Origin: Proteus vulgaris
GTDB taxonomy: Bacteria > Pseudomonadota > Gammaproteobacteria > Enterobacterales > Enterobacteriaceae
Length of the DNA stretch: 64,000 nucleotides
Direction of reading: 5' to 3'
Assembly (NCBI RefSeq): GCF_033708015.1
Contig: NZ_CP137920.1
Location: 3,968,001 to 4,032,000, forward strand
The notes below the pieces were generated by a model. It was not told the origin of the DNA and did not search any database. It saw nothing but the letters and a program-made list of their open reading frames with translations. The translations under genes were made by a program, and so were the position numbers. The first letter of the stretch is position 1; each line of letters starts with the position of its first letter. Shown here piece after piece: positions 52,443 to 60,334 of this stretch.

Positions 52443-53999
52443 TTATTTCTTCATTGCTTCATCAACAGCATTGCGAACAAATTCGACTTTAGGGCCATAA
52501 ACGACATGGACATGGTTTGCTGCCGGAAAGAAGAATGCTGTACATCCAGACTCCAACATTAATTCTTTATCTATTTGATTAACTTCACTAATATCAATAC
52601 GTAATCGTGTAATACAGTTATCAACATTACGAATATTTTGTTTACCGCCTAATGCTTGAATTAAAATCTCGGCAATTTCGCCATAACGTTTTTCTTTGAT
52701 TAGCGTATTTTTCATATTGCTTGATTCTTCTCTACCCGGCGTTTTGATATCAAATTTGACGATAGCCCAGTAGAAAATAAAGTAGGTCACAACAGCCAGT
52801 GCGCTACCAATCAATACTAAGAAGATCCAGTTAGTATGTTCGTACAGTAAACCAAAAATCGTGAAGTCGAAGACTGTGCCTCGGATATAACCAATTGCAA
52901 CACCCGCAAACGAGAGTAAAACTGCGCCAATACCCACGATAATCGCGTAAATTAAATAAAGTAGCGGCGCGATAAAGACGAAGGTAAATTCAAGAGGTTC
53001 TGTGACGTTACCTAACATGGCGGTTAAGACCATCGTCACCAACATCGATTTCACTTCAGGACGGTTTTCTTTTTTAGAGGTTCTGTAAATTGCTAACGCA
53101 ATCGCTGGGAATAGGAACAGCGTAACAAGCATCTGTTGCTGAGCCATAAAACGCGTTAGGCTTGGCATCATTGTCCAATATTCACTGCTTGGTCCTTGGT
53201 TAAATAACACTTCCGTCATTGCAGGCACAACACCTACATAGGTTTGCCCATCAATCACATAAGAACCACCCGCTTCGGTAAATCTAAACAGTACGTTCCA
53301 GACGTGGTGTAAACCAAATGGAATAAAGAGACGTTCACCACCCGCGGTAAAGAAAGGCCCGACAGGACTTAAGAAGACAGCCGAGAGCTTGGTTAAGCCC
53401 ATGACTAATACTTCCCAAATAAAAGGCAGTAGTGCACCGACACCAATCATTAATCCGACCATAATAATGGCGACAGATTTTTTTCCTGAGAAGAAGGCAA
53501 ATGCCGTCGGTAATTCAAGATTATAGAATTTATCCGTTGCCCATGCAGCAATTAATCCCGTGATAATCCCTCCCGCGGCACTAATATTCATGGTTTGTAT
53601 ACCCAGAACCTTGATTTGCCCTACCTGCGTCATAACCGCAGGATCAGCAAGTTTTCCTGTCAATACCAGCCAGATATTGATAGTACTTATCAAGGTTAAA
53701 TAGCCGACAACAGAGGCAAAGACCGCTATCCCCTTATCTTTGTGGCTCATACCATATGCCACACCCATTGCAAATAAGAGTGGGATATTGTCAAACACAA
53801 CACCAGCAATCGAGCGGATACTCACTAATAAAGCATTGACGGTTTCATTTCCTAGAAAAGGAAAGCGTGCAATCATATAAGACTGAACTAAAGCACCACT
53901 GATCCCTAAGATCATACCAATAGGTGCCAACACACCGATAGGTAGAAGTAGGGTTCTACCAAAGCGCTGAATAGATTCGCTGAACTTTTTCCTGGCCAT
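52443..53999 (-). CDS. PTS EIICB of the glucose/glucoside superfamily
   Basis: 518 residues in the order IIC then IIB. The IIC part (about 1-420) has about ten spans with LLPIGVLAPIGMILGISGAL, FIPFGLHHVWNVLFRF and GNVTEPLEFTFVFIAP, the conserved GITEP-like glutamate loop (here NVTEPLEF). The C-terminal IIB domain has the phosphorylation site NVDNCITRLRIDIS with Cys462. No IIA domain is present, so it should use EIIA-Glc (Crr). The sugar is unknown; MalX and GlcNAc/glucose transporters are relatives. A cluster of GTCAT dyads lies upstream. Confidence 0.9.
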   Translation of the reverse strand: MARKKFSESIQRFGRTLLLPIGVLAPIGMILGISGALVQSYMIARFPFLGNETVNALLVSIRSIAGVVFDNIPLLFAMGVAYGMSHKDKGIAVFASVVGYLTLISTINIWLVLTGKLADPAVMTQVGQIKVLGIQTMNISAAGGIITGLIAAWATDKFYNLELPTAFAFFSGKKSVAIIMVGLMIGVGALLPFIWEVLVMGLTKLSAVFLSPVGPFFTAGGERLFIPFGLHHVWNVLFRFTEAGGSYVIDGQTYVGVVPAMTEVLFNQGPSSEYWTMMPSLTRFMAQQQMLVTLFLFPAIALAIYRTSKKENRPEVKSMLVTMVLTAMLGNVTEPLEFTFVFIAPLLYLIYAIIVGIGAVLLSFAGVAIGYIRGTVFDFTIFGLLYEHTNWIFLVLIGSALAVVTYFIFYWAIVKFDIKTPGREESSNMKNTLIKEKRYGEIAEILIQALGGKQNIRNVDNCITRLRIDISEVNQIDKELMLESGCTAFFFPAANHVHVVYGPKVEFVRNAVDEAMKK

Positions 54000-54102
54000 A
54001 TTTTTTTCCTTATGACTTCTCGAATATAAAAGAATTACCGAGGTACTCTATCTTAGGGATTATAAGAAATGAATGACGTACTGGTTTTAAATATTATCTC
54101 AG

Positions 54103-54137
54103 GTCATGATTTATGACTTAGGTCATTTATTAATGAC
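54103..54137. promoter_or_regulatory. tandem GTCAT/ATGAC dyads upstream of the PTS operon
   Basis: GTCAT-N5-ATGAC (54103-54117) is followed by GTCAT-N6-ATGAC (54122-54137), with a further ATGAC at 54073-54077. They lie in the 333-bp gap between the PTS gene and the RpiR gene and are plausible operators of that regulator. The rest of 54000-54332 shows no gene. Confidence 0.5.
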
Positions 54138-54332
54138 TAATTTAATAAATAACCGAGAATAAATGAATTTACTCTATTAAATAATATTTATTTTAGGGTT
54201 TGGAAGTCTGATTGAAAAGAAAGACTATTTTAGAACAAAGCATGATTAATCTAACAGAATAGATTAATACTATTCACGCTTTAATAATTTCAAAGAGATT
54301 CGAATAAACCATATAGATACCGCTGTCTCTTT

Positions 54333-55073
54333 TTAAAGTAAATTTTCCAACTCATTAATCAGTAAATCCACCAGCATAAAAAAGCCAATGCGAGATTTGG
54401 TATCATCTTTCTTTGTATCATGATTATCAGCAAAACAAAATAGAGCATGAGTTGCATAAGTGGTTAATTCGTTGGTATTAAATGCTGTCATGCTAATGAT
54501 GTTGGCATCTTTTAACTGCACGATCTTTGCTGTCTCGATGATTTTCTTAGTACCACCTGAAAGGGAGATAAAGATCACCGTGTCGTCTTCATTAACAAGA
54601 CGTGTAAACGAATCAGATAAATTATAATCATTAATAAAAAAGCAATGTAGACCTAATGCAAATAATAGATGTTCAAGGTAATACCCTACTGCTTTGCTCG
54701 TGCCTCTTGCAACAATAAAAATATTCCTAGAATGACGTAAAGTTTTTGCACACTCCTGAATTTGCTCTTCATTAATTAAGGTAAATGTTTTATTAATATT
54801 TTTTTCTAATTGTTTTTTATAGGACGCGGCATTAGTCTTTTCGACTTTATTTTTTGTTAAAATATAATTATTAATTTGAAATTTAAGCTCTTTAAATCCA
54901 CTAAATCCCAATTTTTGCGATAAATTAATGATAACCGTTTTTGATACAAAGGTTTTGGCGACTAGATCATTAATATTTAAATACGGAATATCCGCAATAT
55001 TATCGGTGAGATACTTTAATACTTTCTTTTCGCTGATCGTTAAATTGTCATAATTTTTTAAAAAATCCAGCAT
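54333..55073 (-). CDS. RpiR-family transcriptional regulator
   Basis: 246 residues. The N-terminal HTH_6 domain reads KNYDNLTISEKKVLKYLTDN with NDLVAKTFVSKTVIINLSQKLGFSGFKELKFQ, and the C-terminal SIS domain carries NIFIVARGTSKAVGYYLEHLL and VIFISLSGGTKKIIETA, binding a phosphosugar. Same strand as and upstream of the PTS-lyase genes, with 333 bp between, so it may be transcribed with or divergently regulate that pair. The effector is probably the phosphorylated PTS product. Confidence 0.88.
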   Translation of the reverse strand: MLDFLKNYDNLTISEKKVLKYLTDNIADIPYLNINDLVAKTFVSKTVIINLSQKLGFSGFKELKFQINNYILTKNKVEKTNAASYKKQLEKNINKTFTLINEEQIQECAKTLRHSRNIFIVARGTSKAVGYYLEHLLFALGLHCFFINDYNLSDSFTRLVNEDDTVIFISLSGGTKKIIETAKIVQLKDANIISMTAFNTNELTTYATHALFCFADNHDTKKDDTKSRIGFFMLVDLLINELENLL

Positions 55074-55267
55074 ATCTCACCTAATAAATTAATCTAAAAC
55101 ATCTGATGAAAACAGCAAACATAAAAAGCAGTTCTGTTCTTTCTGCGAGTTTATATGAAATAAAGTGCATAACGAGTATACGTTAAATCATACAGTTATA
55201 TAGGAGCAGAGTATTATTTTGTGAATTAGGATAATAATGAGCTCATTTTTTATGAGCCCAATACGTA

Positions 55268-55513
55268 TTATTCGTTACCCCAGCGATTAAGAAACATGGC
55301 GATATCATCAATGCGTTTTTTATCAATACCCGCTTCTTTTGCCATCTCTTGCTGTGCGTTTTCGCTAATTTCTTCGTTATTCATTAATCGTGTAAGTAAT
55401 AACTGGAAGTAGAGAGCAAGTGCATCTTCTTCTGCTTCAGCAACAGGCTCTATCGATTCCATCGCATACTCTTCGACCATATCATAATATTTAAAATGAA
55501 TGTCATTGTTCAT
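55268..55513 (-). CDS. ymjA: YmjA family protein (DUF2543)
   Basis: 81 residues from ATG 55513, which has GGGGA upstream; the frame is open 14 codons further, but E. coli YmjA (81 residues) starts at this Met. Near-identical stretches include [16 protein letters not shown] and the C-terminal MFLNRWGNE. Small, acidic, helical cytosolic protein of unknown function, conserved in Enterobacterales. Monocistronic. Confidence 0.9.
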   Translation of the reverse strand: MNNDIHFKYYDMVEEYAMESIEPVAEAEEDALALYFQLLLTRLMNNEEISENAQQEMAKEAGIDKKRIDDIAMFLNRWGNE

Positions 55514-55637
55514 AAGTTGTCCCCAAGGATTAACGTTTATACTCGTCGTATTCAAATGAGTAAGAGTATATCTCTACATTCGCCTGTTAGCCTAAAATTC
55601 GCTATCATCCACTTCCTTCTTTTTTGCGGATAAGCTG

Positions 55638-56354
55638 ATGTCTACGATTATTGATACTTTTATTGCTCCACCTTGCCATGATGAAATCGAGATCCTTTAT
55701 CAAGATGAGCATTTAGTACTTATCAATAAACCAACTGGACTATTGAGCTTATCAGGAAAAAATCCACAAAACATCGACTCGGTACATTATCGATTAGTGA
55801 AGCTATTTCCAGACTGTACTCTTGTTCATCGCCTTGATTTTGGTACTTCTGGTGTGATGGTTGTGGCGCGCAATAAAGCAATCAACGCGCTTTTGTGTCA
55901 ACAATTTAGTCTACGCAGAGTAACCAAAGTATACAACGCACTACTGTGCGGGCATTTAGATGAGAATGAAGGAATTATCGATGCGCCGATTGCAAAAGAT
56001 CCATCTCTGTTTCCACGCATGTCGATTTGCCCCACTAATGGCAAACCTGCACGCTCTCGTTATCGTGTTATTGCGCGTTTTTATCAGACGTTAGAAGATG
56101 GAACATTATTGCCTCTAACGCGGGTACAATTTATGCCTGAAACAGGAAGGACACACCAACTTCGCATTCACAGCCAGTTTATAGGGCATCCTATTTTAGG
56201 TTGTGATTTATATGGCGGAGGCAACGAAGGTTTAATTGAAGAAAGGAAAGGAACAGAACGGACTCCGCGACTTATGCTTCATGCGAGTGAACTTCATTTT
56301 GTCCACCCCATTAGCCAAACACCCATAAAAGCGTGCAGTGAGAGCCCGTTTTAG
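55638..56354 (+). CDS. RluA-family pseudouridine synthase
   Basis: 238 residues. The catalytic Asp is in VHRLDFGTSGVMVV, the family motif HRLDxxTSG. LINKPTGLLSLSGKNP and PETGRTHQLRIHSQFIGHPILGCDLYG complete the active site and RNA-binding strand. It isomerises uridine to pseudouridine in rRNA or tRNA. Length is close to RluA (single catalytic domain, no S4 domain), but the N-terminus differs from E. coli RluA, so the target position is not assigned. It stands alone on the plus strand. Confidence 0.9.
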   Translation: MSTIIDTFIAPPCHDEIEILYQDEHLVLINKPTGLLSLSGKNPQNIDSVHYRLVKLFPDCTLVHRLDFGTSGVMVVARNKAINALLCQQFSLRRVTKVYNALLCGHLDENEGIIDAPIAKDPSLFPRMSICPTNGKPARSRYRVIARFYQTLEDGTLLPLTRVQFMPETGRTHQLRIHSQFIGHPILGCDLYGGGNEGLIEERKGTERTPRLMLHASELHFVHPISQTPIKACSESPF

Positions 56355-56364
56355 CTATCGATAT

Positions 56365-56847
56365 TTACAGTTTAAGTGCCTTTATTGTTTCATCGATATC
56401 GAGCTCATCTTCAGTAAAAATGATTTCTGTTCCGTGCATAGTGGTGATCGCAAGCTTTCTCAACGTGCGCATGTTATTCGCGCCATCCGCTGATTTTGGT
56501 CTGATGCTATTCATTAAGGTACCAACAGAAAGTACCGTATTTTCTTTATTGATATGCGTATCTGCAGATATCTCTTCACTATAAATTCGAAATGACTTAA
56601 TGGATGCTAGTTTAACTCGCTCACCTGCAATATAAACGTATTTACTGTCTGGGATCACTTTCACTGCGTAAGCAGACAAGCCTTTCGTATTTGTGGTTGG
56701 TTCAAACGTGACATTGGCATCTGTCTTTATCAAAGCAGGGTTGGCAACTTTAATCACATGAAAATAACGGTTATCACCGTTTTCATCTTTAATAAATCCA
56801 AAACCTTTATCTTCAAACCACTTTGTGATTATTCCGTTCATTGCCAT
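56365..56847 (-). CDS. cold-shock-domain protein with C-terminal extension
   Basis: 160 residues. The N-terminal cold-shock fold carries the RNP1-type motif KGFGFIKDENG and RYFHV (RNP2), residues about 10-32, and a Phe-rich nucleic-acid face. After about residue 75 follows an ~85-residue C-terminal part (YVYIAGERVKLASIKSFRIY, TEDELDIDETI) of unknown fold, so this is not a small CspA-type chaperone. Role is probably RNA or ssDNA binding. Convergent with the pseudouridine synthase gene, 10 bp apart. Confidence 0.8.
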   Translation of the reverse strand: MAMNGIITKWFEDKGFGFIKDENGDNRYFHVIKVANPALIKTDANVTFEPTTNTKGLSAYAVKVIPDSKYVYIAGERVKLASIKSFRIYSEEISADTHINKENTVLSVGTLMNSIRPKSADGANNMRTLRKLAITTMHGTEIIFTEDELDIDETIKALKL

Positions 56848-56940
56848 TATCGCCTACTTAATCGTTTATCTACAAAAATGTCCAGACGCAGTATAAAGCA
56901 CAATGCGTATACAGACTATGCTTATAAACCACTTTGCTCA

Positions 56941-57474
56941 TCACCACATCAAATCATCTGGAATTTTAAAATCAGCATAAGGATCGTCTTCATCTTGTTC
57001 TGTTTCGCTAAGTGCGTTATTTAACAAGATACAGTCCACATCTCGTTGGGTAATTTTATCCGCGACACTGGCAGGAATAATTGCGTATTCCGTTTTATCT
57101 GCGTTATCCAGACGCGCAATGGCGAGTCGTCCACTAATCAATTGAGATTGCGTCAGTTTATCCACCACAATATTTTTAATCACATTATTGTCAGTGAAGT
57201 TAAAGTCAATATCGCCTTTTGATGGCGTAATTTTATTCATTTCAATAAGTTGCTTAACTTGCGCTTTATATTCTTTAGATAAAGTGGCTTGTTTTTGTTG
57301 CTCACTAAGCCGTTTATCTCGCTCAAGCTGCGCTTTTTTATTTTCTTCTACGGCTTCTCTTGCTTCTCGCGCTTGAACGCGTGATTTTTTTGCTGTTCTT
57401 TGGACTTTTGCCATTTTTTTACTGGTCACAAGCCCAGCTTTTAACATTTGCTCTTGTAAGGTAAGTTTTGCCAT
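56941..57474 (-). CDS. yaiL: YaiL family protein (DUF2058, nucleoprotein/polynucleotide-associated)
   Basis: 177 residues. N-terminal MAKLTLQEQMLKAGLVTSKK and C-terminal DEDDPYADFKIPDDLMW match E. coli YaiL closely. A basic, Ala/Arg/Lys/Gln-rich helical region (about 20-80) probably binds nucleic acid. YaiL is annotated as a nucleoprotein; the molecular role is unclear. Single gene. Confidence 0.93.
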   Translation of the reverse strand: MAKLTLQEQMLKAGLVTSKKMAKVQRTAKKSRVQAREAREAVEENKKAQLERDKRLSEQQKQATLSKEYKAQVKQLIEMNKITPSKGDIDFNFTDNNVIKNIVVDKLTQSQLISGRLAIARLDNADKTEYAIIPASVADKITQRDVDCILLNNALSETEQDEDDPYADFKIPDDLMW

Positions 57475-57659
57475 TGTTATGCCTAAATTTGCTCAATCAC
57501 TTTTGAAATTATACCTGTAATTTCCAAGAGTGCATTAGATTGTAAGATGAGTCAGTTAAGAGAGGAAATAGACCTTGTGAGATTTGAACCTATCCGTGCA
57601 TTCAGAGTATATTGGAAAAACTATTATCAAACTTTCGCTTATAACAGGTAATACTAACA

Positions 57660-58007
57660 ATGGCTCTGATCCCAAAAAACTATGCACGGTTGGAAAGTGG
57701 CTACCGTGAAAAAGCACTGAAAATCTATCCATGGGTGTGTGGACGTTGTGCGCGTGAATTTGTCTACTCGAACTTACGTGAACTCACCGTTCATCATATT
57801 GATCACGACCACACCAATAACCCAGAAGATGGTAGTAACTGGGAATTATTGTGTCTGTTTTGCCATGATCATGAACATTCAAAATACACAGAAGCAGACC
57901 AATATGGCACAACGGTTATCGCTGGTGAAGATGCACAAGATGATATAGGTGCAGCCACTTATAACCCTTTTGCTGATTTAAAATCGATGCTTAATAAGAA
58001 AAAATAG
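57660..58007 (+). CDS. yajD: YajD family HNH nuclease
   Basis: 115 residues. The zinc cysteines are Cys27, Cys30, Cys65 and Cys68, and the HNH core is VHHIDHDHTNNPEDGSNW (His45-His46). Nearly the whole sequence matches E. coli YajD, including LCLFCHDHEHSKYTEADQ. It is a putative HNH endonuclease of unknown biological substrate. Divergent from yaiL, 185 bp apart. Confidence 0.93.
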   Translation: MALIPKNYARLESGYREKALKIYPWVCGRCAREFVYSNLRELTVHHIDHDHTNNPEDGSNWELLCLFCHDHEHSKYTEADQYGTTVIAGEDAQDDIGAATYNPFADLKSMLNKKK

Positions 58008-58017
58008 AGAACACAAT

Positions 58018-58040
58018 GTCTGCTTTATCGTAAAGCAGAC
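58018..58040 (+). terminator. stem-loop after yajD
   Basis: A perfect 10-bp stem GTCTGCTTTA (58018-58027) / TAAAGCAGAC (58031-58040), loop TCG. The T run is weak. Confidence 0.65.
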
Positions 58041-58165
58041 TATTTAACAAAATTTTGAGCTGTATATTATCCGTCTCAAAATCCGTCTTCTATGCCAAAA
58101 TAAGCTAAAAAGAGAAGAATTGAATAAATAATAAAATCAATAATCGTTGTTTTTAATAAAATAAA

Positions 58166-58215
58166 AAAGGTGAGAATTTATCTAATTCTTATAATTGATA
58201 AAATCATTCACCTTT
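58166..58215 (-). terminator. terminator of the fimbrial operon
   Basis: The outer arms AAAGGTGA (58166-58173) / TCACCTTT (58208-58215) with extra pairing inside form a long hairpin, followed on the minus strand by a T run (complement of 58161-58168). It lies 20 bp after the adhesin stop. Confidence 0.7.
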
Positions 58216-58234
58216 ATATTAACTTAATATATTT

Positions 58235-59254
58235 TTAATTATACTCCATCTGAATATTTACAACACTTTTTACATTTCCAGCCTTTACCGTTGATGATGG
58301 CTCAGGTGCATATTCTGCATTGAATAAAGAGGTAAGAACATCTGCAGTAATATTATAAGCAACTGGCTCACCCGCTTTTATGGTTTTATTATATATATCG
58401 ACTATCTTAAAACCAATGCCTTTGGCAGGATTATTAGTTTCTGTATTTTTAAAAACAGTTCTATTACTATCTACTGTTGTGCCTATAAAGGTAATATTTA
58501 TTGTATTATTTGTATTACACTGTAAATTTATTGGTATTCTTTTTGATGTATTTGCACCCGCGTTATAATTATCAAGAGTAATAGATGCAGAAGGGGTAGA
58601 AAAGTCACAGGTTGGCTCTAATATTCGTACTTCACTAGATGTTCTTACTGGCACTAAAACATTAAAAGCCTCATCAGCGCCAGGAAGATCGGCTCTTCCT
58701 CTTAGCTCCATTTTAAATAATTCAGTCCCTGCTGGAATGATGCCGGCAGTAGGTTTAAATCTAAATACGTTAGCTGTTATTTGATTATTTGCTATCTTAT
58801 ACCATTGCTTAATATTATTTGGATGCCTAATTGAGCCACTATATACACCACCAATATCAGAGTTATCTTTCCCCCCTGTATATGGTAATAAATATTGGTC
58901 ATTTAGTAATTCTTGTGAAACTCTAGGAGACCATACACCAAACACATTGTAATTTTGCCAATTATCATTAGTCTTAAATTCCCTTATTTCTTTTGATTGA
59001 GCAAGTGAACATTTCACGGCTACATTAGCCGATATTCCTTTCGCTGCGTCGCTTGGTTTTATAACTGGCGGTAATCCGACTACATAAAGTGCCTGATCGG
59101 ATGGTAAAATACTTCCAGAAGGCAATCCATATTCTCGCGCTCCCTCATAGGAGATAGAAGGACTAATGTCACCACAATAAATTTTCCAATCTGCATAGGA
59201 GTAAGTACTTACAGAAAATAAAGCAAATGTTAGAATTAATGACTTATATTTCAT
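58235..59254 (-). CDS. fimbrial tip adhesin (two-domain)
   Basis: 339 residues. A signal peptide (LTFALFSVSTYSYA) is followed by a unique N-terminal domain of about 190 residues (DWKIYCGDISPSISYEG onward), presumably receptor-binding. The C-terminal part, from about EPTCDFSTPSASITLDNYNAG, is a pilin-like domain with its disulfide (PTCDF / LQCNTN) and penultimate-Tyr end (QMEYN). This layout is that of FimH/PapG-type tip adhesins. Last gene of the operon. The receptor is unknown; no close named homologue recognised. Confidence 0.8.
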   Translation of the reverse strand: MKYKSLILTFALFSVSTYSYADWKIYCGDISPSISYEGAREYGLPSGSILPSDQALYVVGLPPVIKPSDAAKGISANVAVKCSLAQSKEIREFKTNDNWQNYNVFGVWSPRVSQELLNDQYLLPYTGGKDNSDIGGVYSGSIRHPNNIKQWYKIANNQITANVFRFKPTAGIIPAGTELFKMELRGRADLPGADEAFNVLVPVRTSSEVRILEPTCDFSTPSASITLDNYNAGANTSKRIPINLQCNTNNTINITFIGTTVDSNRTVFKNTETNNPAKGIGFKIVDIYNKTIKAGEPVAYNITADVLTSLFNAEYAPEPSSTVKAGNVKSVVNIQMEYN

Positions 59255-59275
59255 AATAAAACTCTCTATAATTGG

Positions 59276-59779
59276 CTAAGCCCAAGTATATGTAACATTA
59301 ATAATTGATTGTAATGTTCCAGATGAAGTCGGACCGTTTAATTTAATAACCCTAGCAGACAGATTAAATATGACTGTACTATTATTTACATTACCTATTT
59401 TTTTATTTATAGAATCACCTGAACGAATTAGCACTGAATTATCCTTGTTTCTAATTTGTACGCCGACATTCGTTGATGTTCCTTTGTTAATAAAATATCT
59501 GTTTGCAACATTATAGTCACCCGAAAATACAGCCGAAACATTATTTGTTACATTAGGGCAATTAGTCATAGTAATATCAAAATCCACCCAATCTGAATAA
59601 GGGTTTAGTTTATAAGTAAAAATATCACCTAAATCGACGACTTTATTTGATGGAATAATAGTACACGGCTTAGCTAATACTTTTCCATAAATCGTGACAA
59701 CCGAAGTTTTAATTTCTTTAGCATATGTTAATGAAGGCAAGCTGAATAAAAGTAGCATACTAATAATATATTTAGTCAT
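59276..59779 (-). CDS. minor fimbrial subunit
   Basis: 167 residues from ATG 59779 (GAAGG upstream), giving a clean signal peptide (ISMLLLFSLPSLTYA). The immunoglobulin-like pilin fold has the disulfide between the Cys of AKPCTIIPS and TNCPNVT. The C-terminal strand ends IINVTYTWA. The N-terminal donor strand (EIKTSVVTIYGKVLA) fits. Probably an adaptor near the tip, given its position next to the adhesin. Confidence 0.82.
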   Translation of the reverse strand: MTKYIISMLLLFSLPSLTYAKEIKTSVVTIYGKVLAKPCTIIPSNKVVDLGDIFTYKLNPYSDWVDFDITMTNCPNVTNNVSAVFSGDYNVANRYFINKGTSTNVGVQIRNKDNSVLIRSGDSINKKIGNVNNSTVIFNLSARVIKLNGPTSSGTLQSIINVTYTWA

Positions 59780-59789
59780 AAAACCTTCT

Positions 59790-60320
59790 TTATAAGTATT
59801 CAAGAACGAAATTTGCAGTTGCTGTAAATTTACCCATTGTAACGGGTAAACGAACAGAGACTAATTCCGCATTTAAATTAATCACATTACTTACACTGGG
59901 TTGCAAGTCGACCATTACAGCTCTATTTTTATTAATAGGGATCTGCGTACCGTTAGCATTAGTTATCATAATGGCGACTCCTGTTGCTGCTGCTGGCACA
60001 CTATCTAATTTTAATAAGTCACGATTAGAAGGATCTTGCTCACCATTAAAACTTAAATATGCCCCTCTCGCAGTTTCTCCACACCGACTTAATACAATAT
60101 TAAAACTTTTTTTAGGTCCTCTACGATCTAAATCTAAGAAATTTTTATTTGCATTAGAACCTAAATTAACAGTAAAGTTTTGGCTTCCTATTTCAACTTC
60201 ACAAGAATTAGACCAAACTTGCCCTTTAATAGTTATTTGCGTTTGTGCTTTAGCAATACTTGATATAAAAGGCAAAAGAAAAATTATCGCTAAAATATAA
60301 AGTGGTTTTTCCAGTTTCAT
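59790..60320 (-). CDS. fimbrial subunit (type 1-like pilin)
   Basis: 176 residues. Signal peptide ends at about SSIAKA; the mature N-terminus (QTQITIKGQVWSNSCEVEIG) has the donor-strand pattern and first Cys; the partner Cys is in LSRCGETARGAYLSFNG. It ends with the penultimate-Tyr motif (NFVLEYL). It lies directly after the usher gene and before two further tip genes, so it is probably a minor pilin; the major pilin should lie beyond the window. Confidence 0.82.
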   Translation of the reverse strand: MKLEKPLYILAIIFLLPFISSIAKAQTQITIKGQVWSNSCEVEIGSQNFTVNLGSNANKNFLDLDRRGPKKSFNIVLSRCGETARGAYLSFNGEQDPSNRDLLKLDSVPAAATGVAIMITNANGTQIPINKNRAVMVDLQPSVSNVINLNAELVSVRLPVTMGKFTATANFVLEYL

Positions 60321-60334
60321 TATTCACCTTCACT

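Noticed and set aside
57570..57610. Sequence resembling the T-arm/3' end of a tRNA (gagatttgaacc)
   Set aside because: No acceptor stem or anticodon arm can be built around it.
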